Part shown: positions 27,029 to 34,800 of the stretch, in pieces
Layout of the letters: every line of letters begins with the position of its first letter
How positions within the stretch are numbered: position 1 is the first letter of the stretch
Assembly (NCBI RefSeq): GCF_003675325.1
Contig: NZ_CP033073.1
Coordinates: forward strand, 7,254,001 to 7,318,000
Reading direction: 5' to 3'
Origin: Streptomyces dangxiongensis
GTDB lineage: Bacteria; Actinomycetota; Actinomycetes; Streptomycetales; Streptomycetaceae
Length of the DNA stretch: 64,000 nucleotides
The notes under the pieces: model-generated
The model's input: the letters and a program-made list of their open reading frames with translations, nothing else
Told to the model about the DNA's origin: nothing
The model's database searches: none
Position numbers and translations under genes: made by a program

Positions 27029-27109
27029 ACGCCGCGCACACGCCCTTGGTCGTCGTAGCCCGCACGGAGGGACACGCGTGAACGCCTCGTACACACCCCT
27101 GGTCGTCGT
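27011..27109 (+). repeat. 53-bp tandem duplication of the hldE start region
   Basis: Bases from 27011 and from 27064 are imperfect copies with a period of 53 bp: each has ACGGAGG, then ACACGCGTGAACGCC, then ACAC and TGGTCGTCGT. Each copy therefore carries its own ribosome-binding site and GTG start. The copies differ at about six positions. Confidence 0.85.
27025..27081 (+). CDS. 18-residue coupling ORF at the gmhA-hldE junction
   Basis: A GTG at 27025, behind GGAGG, opens the frame VNAAHTPLVVVARTEGHA and stops at 27079-27081. Its start overlaps the gmhA stop as GTGA, and its stop overlaps the hldE start as GTGA. The first 11 residues mirror the N-terminus of HldE (VNASYTPLVVV) because the region is a 53-bp tandem duplication. 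It could be a translated link between gmhA and hldE or merely a by-product of the duplication. Whether it is translated is not known. Confidence 0.45.
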   Translation: MNAAHTPLVVVARTEGHA

Positions 27110-28496
27110 GGGCGACGCCCTGCTCGACCACGACCTGTGCGGCCGGGCCGAACGCCTGGCCCCCGACGCCCCCGTGCCCGTCGTCCACGGCACCCGGCGC
27201 AGCTCCCGCCCCGGCGGAGCCGCCCTCGCCGCCTGCCTCGCGGCGGGCGACGGACGCCGCGTCACCCTGGTCACCGCCCTCGGCACGGACCCCGCCAGCG
27301 ACACCCTGCGCGAGTTGCTCGCCGGCCGGGTCGACCTGGTGGAGGTGCCGCTGGAGGGCAGCCTCAGCAGCAAGACCCGCGTCCTGGCCGGGGACCGTCC
27401 GCTGCTGCGCCTAGACGACGGCGAGGGACGCGCCCGCGAGGCCACCCAGGAGGCGGTGTCCACGGTCGCGGCCGCCGACGGCGTCCTCGTCGCCGACTAC
27501 GGCCGCGGCACCGCCGACGTCCTGCGGGCCGCGCTGACACACACCGCGGCGCCCGTCGTCTGGGACCCCCACGTCCGCGGCCGGCCCCCCGTGCCCGGCG
27601 TCCGCCTGGTCACCCCCTCGGCACAGGAGGCGCGCGCCTTCGCCCGGCAGCCGGCCGACGGCGACGACTTCGGCGACGCGGCCGGACTGCGCACCGCCGC
27701 CCGGGACGCCCGCATCCTGGTCGCCGCCTGGCGGGCGCAGGCCGTGGCCGTGACCCTCGGCGACCGCGGCGCCCTCCTGTCCCACGGCGAGACACCGCTG
27801 CTCGTGCCGGCCCCGGCCGCCGCCTCCGGCGACCCCTGCGGCGCCGGCGACCGGTTCGCCTCCGCCGCCGCCGGGCTGCTCGCCGACGGCGCCCTCACCG
27901 AGGCCGCCGTCCAGGCCGCCGTCCACGCCGCCACCCGCTACGTCGCCGAGGGCGGCGCCCGCGCGGTCGCCGGCCCGGAGCGGACCGAGCCGGCCGACGA
28001 CGCCCCGGCCGACGGCGACACCACCGCCGACGCCGTGCGCACCGCCGCCCGCGTCCGGGCCGCGGGCGGCACCGTCGTCGCCGCGGGCGGCTGCTTCGAC
28101 CTGCTGCACGCCGGGCACGTCGCCCTGCTCCAGGCCGCCCGCCGGGCCGGCGACTGCCTGATCGTCTGCGTCAACTCCGACGACTCGGTACGCCGCCGCA
28201 AGGGCGACGGCCGGCCCCTGGTCCCGGCCGCCGACCGGGTGCGGGTGCTGCGCGCCCTGGAGTGCGTGGACGCGGTCGCCGTGTTCGACGAGGACACCCC
28301 CGAACGCATCCTCGGCGAACTCCGCCCGCACATCTGGGCCAAGGGAGGCGACTACGCCCGGACCCGGCTGCCCGAGCAGCCCCTCGTGGAGAGCTGGGGC
28401 GGCCAGGTCCTGCTCCTGCCCTACCTCGACGGCCGCTCCACCACCGTCCTGGCCCGCCGCGCGGCCCGAACCCCCACCCCGGGCCACCCGGGATGA
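27078..28496 (+). CDS. hldE: Bifunctional heptose kinase/adenylyltransferase (HldE/RfaE)
   Basis: A 472-residue fusion. The N-terminal PfkB/ribokinase domain (about 1-305) phosphorylates heptose-7-phosphate at C1. It shows VVVGDALLDHDLCGRAERLA, PDAPVPVVHG, RPGGAALAACLAAG and the ATP-site/anion-hole motif GDPCGAGDRFASAAAGLL. The C-terminal nucleotidyltransferase domain (about 335-472) makes ADP-heptose: GGCFDLLHAGHVALLQAARR contains the HxGH motif, and GDGRPLVPAADRVRVL is also conserved. With GmhA and GmhB it completes a route to ADP-D-glycero-beta-D-manno-heptose. The GTG at 27078 sits behind the second copy of the duplicated ribosome-binding site. Its stop overlaps the following small ORF as ATGA. 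Confidence 0.9.
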   Translation: MNASYTPLVVVGDALLDHDLCGRAERLAPDAPVPVVHGTRRSSRPGGAALAACLAAGDGRRVTLVTALGTDPASDTLRELLAGRVDLVEVPLEGSLSSKTRVLAGDRPLLRLDDGEGRAREATQEAVSTVAAADGVLVADYGRGTADVLRAALTHTAAPVVWDPHVRGRPPVPGVRLVTPSAQEARAFARQPADGDDFGDAAGLRTAARDARILVAAWRAQAVAVTLGDRGALLSHGETPLLVPAPAAASGDPCGAGDRFASAAAGLLADGALTEAAVQAAVHAATRYVAEGGARAVAGPERTEPADDAPADGDTTADAVRTAARVRAAGGTVVAAGGCFDLLHAGHVALLQAARRAGDCLIVCVNSDDSVRRRKGDGRPLVPAADRVRVLRALECVDAVAVFDEDTPERILGELRPHIWAKGGDYARTRLPEQPLVESWGGQVLLLPYLDGRSTTVLARRAARTPTPGHPG

Positions 28497-28729
28497 CCTC
28501 CACGCCGCCCTCCCACACCGCGCACACGGCCGGCGTGCCGGGGCCCTTCGGACGCGACACCCGCCCGTGGCCGGTGCGCGCGGCCGGCACGCCGCCCGCC
28601 CGCGCCCGATGCGCGGACGCCCCGCCGGCCGGTCCCGGCTTCGGCGCCGGCCGGGGGACGGCAGCCCCGGCCCCGGTCCCGCCCCCCGCCGAACCCACGT
28701 CCCCTTCCACCGGAGGATCTCCTCGGTGA
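28493..28729 (+). CDS. Possible 78-residue Pro/Ala-rich protein between hldE and GT9
   Basis: A frame beginning with an ATGA overlap on hldE and ending with a GTGA overlap on the next glycosyltransferase. It encodes a Pro-, Ala-, Gly- and Arg-rich sequence (MTSTPPSHTAHTAGVPGPFG onward) with no recognisable domain. The overlaps at both ends are the main reason to list it. The composition could equally be non-coding GC-rich spacer whose frame is open by chance. It would keep ribosomes moving through a 230-bp gap in an otherwise continuously overlapping operon. Confidence 0.35.
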   Translation: MTSTPPSHTAHTAGVPGPFGRDTRPWPVRAAGTPPARARCADAPPAGPGFGAGRGTAAPAPVPPPAEPTSPSTGGSPR

Positions 28730-29730
28730 GCACTGAGCACTTCGCGAGCCCCTCAGACGCGCCACGCGTCCTGGTCCTGCGTGCGCTGGGCCTCGGTGAT
28801 CTGCTGGCCGGCGTGCCCGCGTTGCGTGGTATCCGCCGGGCCTTCCCCGGGCATCGGATCGTCCTCGCCCAGCCGCCGGGCCTGTCCGAACTCGCCCTGG
28901 CCACCGCGGCGGTCGACGCCGTGCTCCCGGCCGAGGCACCGGACCGGGCGGTGCCACAGCTCACCCACTGGTCCGGCCCGCCCCCCGACGTGGCCGTCGA
29001 CCTGCACGGCAACGGCCCCGAGAGCCGCGACGCGCTGGCCGCCCTGCACCCGCGCCGGCTCCTCGCGCACGCCTGCCCGGACGGGCCGCCGTGGCCGGCA
29101 CAGGCCAATGAACGCGACCGCTGGTGCGCCTTCCTGCACGGTTACGGCATCCCGGCCGACCCCCTCGACCTGCGGCTGCCCCGGCCCGCCACGCCGTCCC
29201 CGGCCCCGGGCGCGGTCGTCGTGCACCCGGGGGCCGCCTCGGGCTCGCGCCGCTGGCCGGGGGAGCGGTTCGCCGCCGTCGTCCGGTGCCTGCGGGCGGC
29301 CGGACACCACGTGGTCCTCACGGGCGGCCCCGGCGAGGACGCCCTGGTCCGCTCGGTCGCCGAACGCAGTGGCCGGCGCGCCGGTGACGTGCTGACCGGC
29401 GGCCTGCCGTTCGCCCGGCTGTCCGCGCTGGTCGCCGAGGCGTCCCTGGTGCTCAGCGGCGACACGGGCCTCGCCCATCTCGCGGTGGCCCACGGCACCC
29501 GCTCGGTCACCCTGTTCGGGCCCGTCTCCCCGCGCCTGTGGGGCCCGCCACCGAGCCCGGACCACGTCGCCCTGTGGAAACCCGGCCCGCCCGGTGACCC
29601 GCACGGCCGCGCCCCGGACGCCCGCCTGCTGCGCGTCCGCACCGGCGAGGTCGCCGCGGCCTGCCTGACGCTGCTGCGGGACGTCCGCGGCGGGCAGCGG
29701 CAGGACGGGGAGGCGGCGCATGTCCACTGA
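28726..29730 (+). CDS. Family 9 glycosyltransferase (heptosyltransferase-like)
   Basis: A 334-residue GT9 enzyme. The N-terminal domain reads PRVLVLRALGLGDLLAGVPA and LRGIRRAFPGHRIVLAQPPG, typical of LPS heptosyltransferases. The C-terminal domain has GAVVVHPGAASGSRRWPGER, HHVVLTGGPGEDALVRSVAE and SLVLSGDTGLAHLAVAHGT, carrying the phosphate-binding and donor-site loops. It is the only intact heptosyltransferase-like gene in the cluster as sequenced. GGAGG precedes the GTG at 28726. Its 3' end overlaps the next gene by 11 bases. Confidence 0.88.
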   Translation: MSTEHFASPSDAPRVLVLRALGLGDLLAGVPALRGIRRAFPGHRIVLAQPPGLSELALATAAVDAVLPAEAPDRAVPQLTHWSGPPPDVAVDLHGNGPESRDALAALHPRRLLAHACPDGPPWPAQANERDRWCAFLHGYGIPADPLDLRLPRPATPSPAPGAVVVHPGAASGSRRWPGERFAAVVRCLRAAGHHVVLTGGPGEDALVRSVAERSGRRAGDVLTGGLPFARLSALVAEASLVLSGDTGLAHLAVAHGTRSVTLFGPVSPRLWGPPPSPDHVALWKPGPPGDPHGRAPDARLLRVRTGEVAAACLTLLRDVRGGQRQDGEAAHVH

Positions 29731-30661
29731 GCACGCTCCCGGCCGCGTCCGCGGGACGCCCGCCGGCCGCGATCCACGGGTCACCGTGGCCGTCATCACC
29801 CGGGACCGCAGCGCCAGTCTGCTGCGCACCCTGGACGCCCTGGCCGCGCTGCCCGAGCGCCCACCGGTCGTCGTCGTCGACAACTCCCGGGACGACACCA
29901 CGTACCGCGCCGTGGCCGGCCACCCGGCGATCACCCGACTGCTGCGGCCCGCCGTCAACACCGGCGCCCTCGGCCGCAACCTGGCCGCCCGGCACGCCCG
30001 CACCCCCTACGTCGCCTTCAGCGACGACGACTCCTGGTGGGAGCCGGGCAGCCTCGCCCGGGCCGCCGACCTCCTGGACCGGCATCCCCGGCTCGGCCTG
30101 CTCGCCGCCCGCACCCTGGTCGGCCCGGAGGCCACCGAGGACCCCCTCAACGCCGTACTCGCCGCCTCACCCCTGCCGCCCGAGCCGGACCTGCCCGGCC
30201 GCCCGGTGCTCGGCTTCCTCGGCTGCGCCTGCGTGGTCCGCCGGGAGGCCTTCCTCGGTGTCGGCGGCTACCACCCGCTGCTCTTCTTCGGCGGTGAGGA
30301 GACCCTGCTCGCCTACGACCTCGCCGCCGCCGGCTGGGGCGTCACCTACGAGCCGTCCCTCAGCGCGTGCCACCACCCCGAGGACCACGGCCGCACCGGC
30401 CGCTCCTCCCTCGTCCGGCGCAATGCCGTGCTCACCACCTGCCTGCGCCGCCCGTGGCCGGTCGCCGTGCGCGCCGGAACCGGACTCGCACTGGCCGCCG
30501 CGGCCGGCCGTCCCGGCGCACGCGACGCCCTGAGGGAGACCCTCACCCGGTTCCCTGCGGCCCTCGCCCGCCGCCGGACCCTGCCCCCGCACGTCGAACG
30601 CGCCGCCCGCCTGCTGGACCGGGAACCGGCCGGCGGCCCGAGGAGAGGCGCCCCGCGATGA
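29720..30661 (+). CDS. Family 2 glycosyltransferase (first of a related pair)
   Basis: A 313-residue GT-A enzyme. Motifs are TVAVITRDRSASLLRTLDAL, VVVVDNSRDDTTYRAV, NTGALGRNLAARHARTPYVA and the metal-binding FSDDDSWWEPGSLARAADLL. Later ones are FGGEETLLAYDLAAAGWGV and CHHPEDHGR. The C-terminal 80 residues are helical and basic, probably peripheral to the membrane. An 81-bp stretch (29999-30079) matches the downstream paralogue at 30931-31011 with only four differences. It ends with an ATGA overlap on that paralogue. Confidence 0.86.
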   Translation: MSTEHAPGRVRGTPAGRDPRVTVAVITRDRSASLLRTLDALAALPERPPVVVVDNSRDDTTYRAVAGHPAITRLLRPAVNTGALGRNLAARHARTPYVAFSDDDSWWEPGSLARAADLLDRHPRLGLLAARTLVGPEATEDPLNAVLAASPLPPEPDLPGRPVLGFLGCACVVRREAFLGVGGYHPLLFFGGEETLLAYDLAAAGWGVTYEPSLSACHHPEDHGRTGRSSLVRRNAVLTTCLRRPWPVAVRAGTGLALAAAAGRPGARDALRETLTRFPAALARRRTLPPHVERAARLLDREPAGGPRRGAPR

Positions 30662-31851
30662 CCGGCAGCACCGCGCCAGACACCCGGGCCCGTACCGTCC
30701 CCGACGACCGCACGACCGTCGTCGTGATCACCCACAACCGCCGCGACGAGCTCCTGCGCACCCTCGGCCTGCTGCGCCGGCTGCCCGAGCGTCCACGGGT
30801 GATCGTCACCGACAACGGCTCCACCGACGGCACCGCCGAAGCCGTCGCCCGCGACTTCCCCGAGATGATCCTGCTGCGCCCGGGCCGCAACCTCGGCGCC
30901 ATCGGCCGCAACCTGGCCGTCCAGCAGGTGCGCACCCCCTACGTCGCCTTCTGCGACGACGACACCTGGTGGGAGCCGGGCAGCCTCCCCCGGGCCGCCG
31001 ACCTGCTGGACACCCGGCCCCGGCTCGCGGCCGTCACCGCGCGGATCATCGTCGAACCGGACGGTACCGAGGACCCGGTCGTGCGCGAACTGCGCGAATC
31101 CCCGCTGTCCGGCCCCGACTGGCTGCCCGGCCCCGCCCTCGGCTCCTTCCTCGCCGGCGCCACCGTGCTGCGCACCGAGGCGTTCCGCGCGGGCGGCGGC
31201 TTCCACCCCGGGCTGTGGCTCGGCGGCGAGGAGGAGCTGCTCGCCTGCGACCTGCAGCGCCGGGGCTGGTGGCTGGCCTACGCCGAGGACCTCACCGTCC
31301 ACCACCACGCCTCCGTGCTGCGGGACAGCACGGCCCGGCGCGTCCTCGGGCTGCGCAACACGCTGTGGTTCACCTGGCTGCGCCGCCCGCTGCTGCCGGC
31401 GCTGCGCCGCACCGGGCACCTCGCGCGGACCGTGCCCCGGGACGCCGCCTCCGTCCGGGCGTTCGCCCACGCCGCCGCCGGGCTGCCGTGGGTGCTGCGC
31501 CACCGCGACCCCGTACCGCCGGATCTGGAGCACCGGCTGGCCGCACTGGAACGGGCCCGCGCAGGGACTCACCCGCACGGCGGTACGTCGGCTGAGATTC
31601 GCGACGGTACGACACGCCAGGGTGACGTCGTTGCGCCCGCCGACGGGCGCGGGCACAGTGAATCCCCCGGTCAGGACGCGACCGGCCGATCCCTCCGCCC
31701 CGCCCAGGAAGCCCGGTCCCCATGGAATCCCGATCACTCACGGACAGCGGTCAGCCGCCCCCGGCCCGCGTCCGCCCCGGCGGTCCCGCCCCGCTGCTCC
31801 TCCAGACCGTGCACGAGCACCGCCCCGGACTGGGTGCCATCAGCGTCCTGA
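30658..31851 (+). CDS. Family 2 glycosyltransferase (second of a related pair), over-long C-terminus
   Basis: A paralogue of the upstream GT2: TTVVVITHNRRDELLRTLGL, VIVTDNGSTDGTAEAVARD, NLGAIGRNLAVQQVRTPYVA, FCDDDTWWEPGSLPRAADLL, then GGEEELLACDLQRRGWWLAY. The frame reads 397 residues, about 80 more than its sister, running through a hairpin at 31633-31650 and 130 bases into the STAS gene. The tail is low-complexity. A single-base indel in the GGG at 31563-31565 would end the protein naturally at 31595 with ...DSPARRYVG. That is the likelier true end, but I cannot tell whether the shift is biological or a sequencing error. Confidence 0.78.
   Translation: MTGSTAPDTRARTVPDDRTTVVVITHNRRDELLRTLGLLRRLPERPRVIVTDNGSTDGTAEAVARDFPEMILLRPGRNLGAIGRNLAVQQVRTPYVAFCDDDTWWEPGSLPRAADLLDTRPRLAAVTARIIVEPDGTEDPVVRELRESPLSGPDWLPGPALGSFLAGATVLRTEAFRAGGGFHPGLWLGGEEELLACDLQRRGWWLAYAEDLTVHHHASVLRDSTARRVLGLRNTLWFTWLRRPLLPALRRTGHLARTVPRDAASVRAFAHAAAGLPWVLRHRDPVPPDLEHRLAALERARAGTHPHGGTSAEIRDGTTRQGDVVAPADGRGHSESPGQDATGRSLRPAQEARSPWNPDHSRTAVSRPRPASAPAVPPRCSSRPCTSTAPDWVPSAS
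31633..31650 (+). terminator. Short GC hairpin at the end of the heptose operon
   Basis: GCGCCCG and CGGGCGC form a 7-bp stem around CCGA. It lies shortly after the probable natural end of the last GT2 (31595) and before the STAS gene at 31722, where an operon terminator is expected. It is weaker than other hairpins in the window. Confidence 0.4.
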
Positions 31852-32225
31852 AGGCCCGGGGCACGGTGGACGACTCCAACGCCCGGCAGTTCGCCGAGGC
31901 CCTCGCCGAGCACGTCGGCCACGCCGGTCAGGCCGCGGAACACCCTCTGCTGGACCTGACCGAGGTGTACTTCGCCTGCGCCGCCGCCGTGCGCTGCCTG
32001 GAGCGCGCGACCGGGCCCCTCGCCCGTGCGGGCCGCGCGCTGGCCGTCGTACAACCCCGCCCGCACGTACGGGAGGCCCTGTCGAACGCCGGCCTGCCGG
32101 GCGTCCGCGTGCACGCCACGCTGGTCTCCGCCCTGCACGCCCTGCACGCTCCGCGACAGCCGCATCCCGCGCATCCCCCGGCGGACCGGGAAACGGCCGG
32201 CGCGGAGCCCGGGGACCCGACGTAG
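31722..32225 (+). CDS. STAS-domain protein (anti-sigma-factor antagonist-like)
   Basis: A 167-residue protein. A disordered N-terminus of about 25 residues precedes a STAS-like fold. Strand-helix landmarks are LGAISVLKARGTVDDSNARQ, HPLLDLTEVYFACAAAVRCL and GRALAVVQPRPHVREALSNA, then GLPGVRVHATLVSALHAL. STAS proteins bind partner kinases or signalling proteins. The serine normally phosphorylated in SpoIIAA-type antagonists is not clear here, as the equivalent loop reads YFACAAAVRC. It is probably a degenerate STAS sensor or scaffold. It lies upstream of a STAS-ANTAR-GAF gene, and the two may form a pair. Confidence 0.72.
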   Translation: MESRSLTDSGQPPPARVRPGGPAPLLLQTVHEHRPGLGAISVLKARGTVDDSNARQFAEALAEHVGHAGQAAEHPLLDLTEVYFACAAAVRCLERATGPLARAGRALAVVQPRPHVREALSNAGLPGVRVHATLVSALHALHAPRQPHPAHPPADRETAGAEPGDPT

Positions 32226-32356
32226 CGCCCGAGCCGGTGCCCGTGCCCCGGGCGGAGGCCGGTGCGGTTGAGGGCCGGAGGGTTGGCGTGCAAGGTGGTG
32301 CAACGGTCAGGAAGAGGCCGGACTGTCCCTGAATGACGTCCTTTCTGGGGGATGCC

Positions 32357-33665
32357 ATGAAACCCTCTTCCGCCCGGCCGGCCGCCCCGGCTCCCCTCGT
32401 CATCGAGTCCTCCGTCGTGGAGGGCCCGTCCGCCGAGGGGGCCCTGTTGCTCCGCATGTCGGGCACACTGGACGCCGACGGAGCCGAGGCCTGGTCGGAC
32501 GCGCTGCGCGGCCACCTGGAGCGGGCGGACCGCGCCGGGCTGCGTCCCGTCCTCGACATGGCCCACGTGCAGATGGCGCGGCGCCGCCGTGCTGCGCGCG
32601 CTCAGCGAGACGGCCCGCGCCCGCACCGGACGCCCGGAGCTGATCATCGTCCGTGCCCGGCCCGGTGTGCGCGAGGCGGTGCACCTGGCCCGCCTGAACG
32701 GCGTCCGGCTGTACGCCACCCTCGACGAGGCCCTGCGCGAACCGGCCCGCACCGCCTCCGGGACGGAGGACCTGTCCGCCTGGCGCGCCGCCGCCCCCGG
32801 GGCCGAGACGTTGCCCGCCTGGCGCTCGCAACTGGCGGACCCGCTGCGGCCCTCCTACGAGGACCTGCACCAGGAGGTCCGCGCGCTGCGCGCCCGGGTG
32901 CGCACGGCGCCGGTGATCGGCATGGCGCAGGGCGCGCTCATGGTCCGCTACGGCCTGCCGGATCCCGGCAGCGTCTTCCGGGTGCTCCGGGAGGCCTCCC
33001 AGCGGTTCAACGTGCCGCTGCGCGTCCTGGCCTCCGCCGTGGTCGTCGCACCGCCCCCGGACCGCGAGGTGTGGTTCCCCGGCCGTCGCCCCCTGCCCGT
33101 GCCGCAACCGCGGATCCTGGCCCGCGACGGTCGCGACCCGCGCTGCCGGCGCCGGATGATCGACGCCGTGCTCCGCGAGGCGCTGGCCGTGGGGCGGGCA
33201 CCCGCCGGGTACGTGCGGTGCCTGGACCCGGCGGTCAACGCGCTGACCCTGGAGGCCCACCACGGCTGCACGGAAACGTTCCTGGACCACCTCGTGCGCG
33301 GCGGCGCCGACCCCGACACGGCCGTCCGCACCGGGAACCGTCCCGTGAGCGTGCCCGACGTCGCCACCGAGCCGCTGCTCCGCGACGACTTCCGGGGCGC
33401 CCTGCTGACCTCCGGCGTCCGTGCCCTCCACAGCATCCCCGTGCTGTCTCCCACCGGCTCGTGCGCCGGCGTGATCACCGTGCACTGGCCCGAGGCCGGA
33501 CACCGGCCGGCCGCCGCCCACGCCGAGACCCTCGCCCTGCTGGCCGCCGACACGTCGGACTGGCTGAGCTGGTACCACCGCTCGGTGCTCCTGCACGCCC
33601 TCGAACACCTGCACAGGACGCTGACCGGCGGCGCGCCCGCCGTGCGGCAGCCCGCCCACCGTTGA
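32357..33665 (+). pseudogene. STAS-ANTAR-GAF protein, one-base frameshift
   Basis: The first 75 codons encode a STAS start (LLLRMSGTLDADGAEAWSDA, then GLRPVLDMAHVQM). An extra base in GCGCGG at 32575-32582 moves the rest of the STAS domain (VLRALSETARARTGRPELI) and all that follows into another frame, open to 33665. Removing one base gives a 435-residue protein: STAS, then an ANTAR helix bundle (APVIGMAQGALMVRYGLPDP, then SVFRVLREASQRFNVPLRVL), then a GAF-like sensor (GRAPAGYVRCLDPAVNALTL). ANTAR domains bind dual-hexaloop RNA antiterminators, so the restored protein would be a ligand-gated antiterminator. A GGGGGATG site precedes the ATG. The same break could be a read error. Confidence 0.72.
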
Positions 33666-33750
33666 ACCGACGGGTGCCCGGCCGGTCACTTTGGCGGCAC
33701 CACAGGAGGACACCCTCGTTCCAAGGCACGCGCGGCGCTACGCTCCGGGT

Positions 33751-34206
33751 ATGCGGATCTCCGTCTCCTCCGACATGGACGAACCCGTGGCCCGGCTTCT
33801 CGTGGCGGAGCTACGGCGCCGTGGCCACGACGTGCGGGAACACGGCGCCCTGCGGCCCGGGGCCGACGCGCGGTGGGCAGCCTGCTCGGAGGCCGCCGCC
33901 CGGGACGTGGCCGAGGCCGCGGCCGACCAGGCGGTGGTGTGCTGCTGGACCGGCACCGGCGCCTCCATCGCGGCCAACAAGGTGCCGGGTGTCCGAGCGG
34001 CCCTGTGTACGGACGCCGCCACGGCCGAGGGCGCGCGCCGCTGGAACGACGCCAACGTCCTCGCCCTGAGCCTGCGCCTGATCTCCGAGCCGGTACTGAA
34101 GGAGATCCTGGACGCCTGGTTCGCCGCGGAACCCAGCCAGGACGCGGAGGACCGGCAGAACGTGGCCCGCGTCGGCCGTCTGGACGCCACCCGGAAGGGT
34201 TCCTAG
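33751..34206 (+). CDS. RpiB/LacAB-family sugar-phosphate isomerase
   Basis: A 151-residue protein. MRISVSSDMDEPVARLLVAE and ELRRRGHDVREHGAL give the substrate-binding start. DQAVVCCWTGTGASIAANKV contains the cysteine that acts as base in RpiB, with TGTG as the phosphate loop. GVRAALCTDAATAEGARRWN and DANVLALSLRLIS complete the family pattern, though the usual HxD/HNDAN histidine is Trp-Asn (RRWNDAN). It probably interconverts ribose-5-phosphate and ribulose-5-phosphate or a related aldose/ketose. It could indirectly feed sedoheptulose for heptose synthesis via the pentose-phosphate pathway, though it is not in that operon. Confidence 0.82.
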   Translation: MRISVSSDMDEPVARLLVAELRRRGHDVREHGALRPGADARWAACSEAAARDVAEAAADQAVVCCWTGTGASIAANKVPGVRAALCTDAATAEGARRWNDANVLALSLRLISEPVLKEILDAWFAAEPSQDAEDRQNVARVGRLDATRKGS

Positions 34207-34285
34207 GGGCACGCGACGGGCCGGCGCGGGCCGGGCCGGTGAGCGGGGTGGGACCGGGCTCCGTCAGGAGCGGTGAAGCGGGACT

Positions 34286-34651
34286 TCAGTGGGCGCCGAG
34301 TCCGCCGCCGCCGAACGAACCGCTGGACCCTCTGCTCCAGCGCGGGCGTTCCTCCGACTCGCTGGGCTGGGAGTCCATGTTGGTCAGCTCGTACGGCGTG
34401 AGCGGGCGACCGCCCTTGGAGGTCTGCGGCACCTCCGCGGACTCCCGGTTCTGCCGGACCTCGTGGACTGCGCCCTCCGGCGGCAGCTTGGGCTGTTCGT
34501 CGGGGCGCGGGCGCGGCGGCTCGCGGTACTTGACGCGGGAGGTCATCCAGAAGCCGCCGCCGAGCAGCGCCAGGAGGGCCACGGCCACGATGAACAGGAA
34601 GAGGCTCATCAGGCCGCTCGCCGCGGCCAACTGCATCGATGCGGTGTTCAT
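34286..34651 (-). CDS. DUF6479-like small membrane protein
   Basis: A 121-residue protein with one N-terminal transmembrane helix (LMSLFLFIVAVALLALLGGG, about residues 14-34). A basic stop-transfer region and a cytoplasmic tail rich in Pro, Glu, Ser and Gly follow, ending RWSRGSSGSFGGGGLGAH. This resembles DUF6479 proteins of Streptomyces. ATG at 34651 is the first Met of the hydrophobic protein, but I see no Shine-Dalgarno sequence before it (TACTTTTGTTCTATG), so translation may be leaderless. Convergent with the RpiB-like gene. Function unknown. Confidence 0.62.
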   Translation of the reverse strand: MNTASMQLAAASGLMSLFLFIVAVALLALLGGGFWMTSRVKYREPPRPRPDEQPKLPPEGAVHEVRQNRESAEVPQTSKGGRPLTPYELTNMDSQPSESEERPRWSRGSSGSFGGGGLGAH

Positions 34652-34800
34652 AGAACAAAAGTACCCGTCACGAATAGGTGCGAACCATGACAAGGGGCAT
34701 AGCTGTGGATGGATAGGATCCGCCGGCCCCGGAACCTCGGTCCGCGCCCGCCCTCCCTGGAACCTGGTTTGTGCCCGCGCGCCCCGGCTACCCGCACGGT

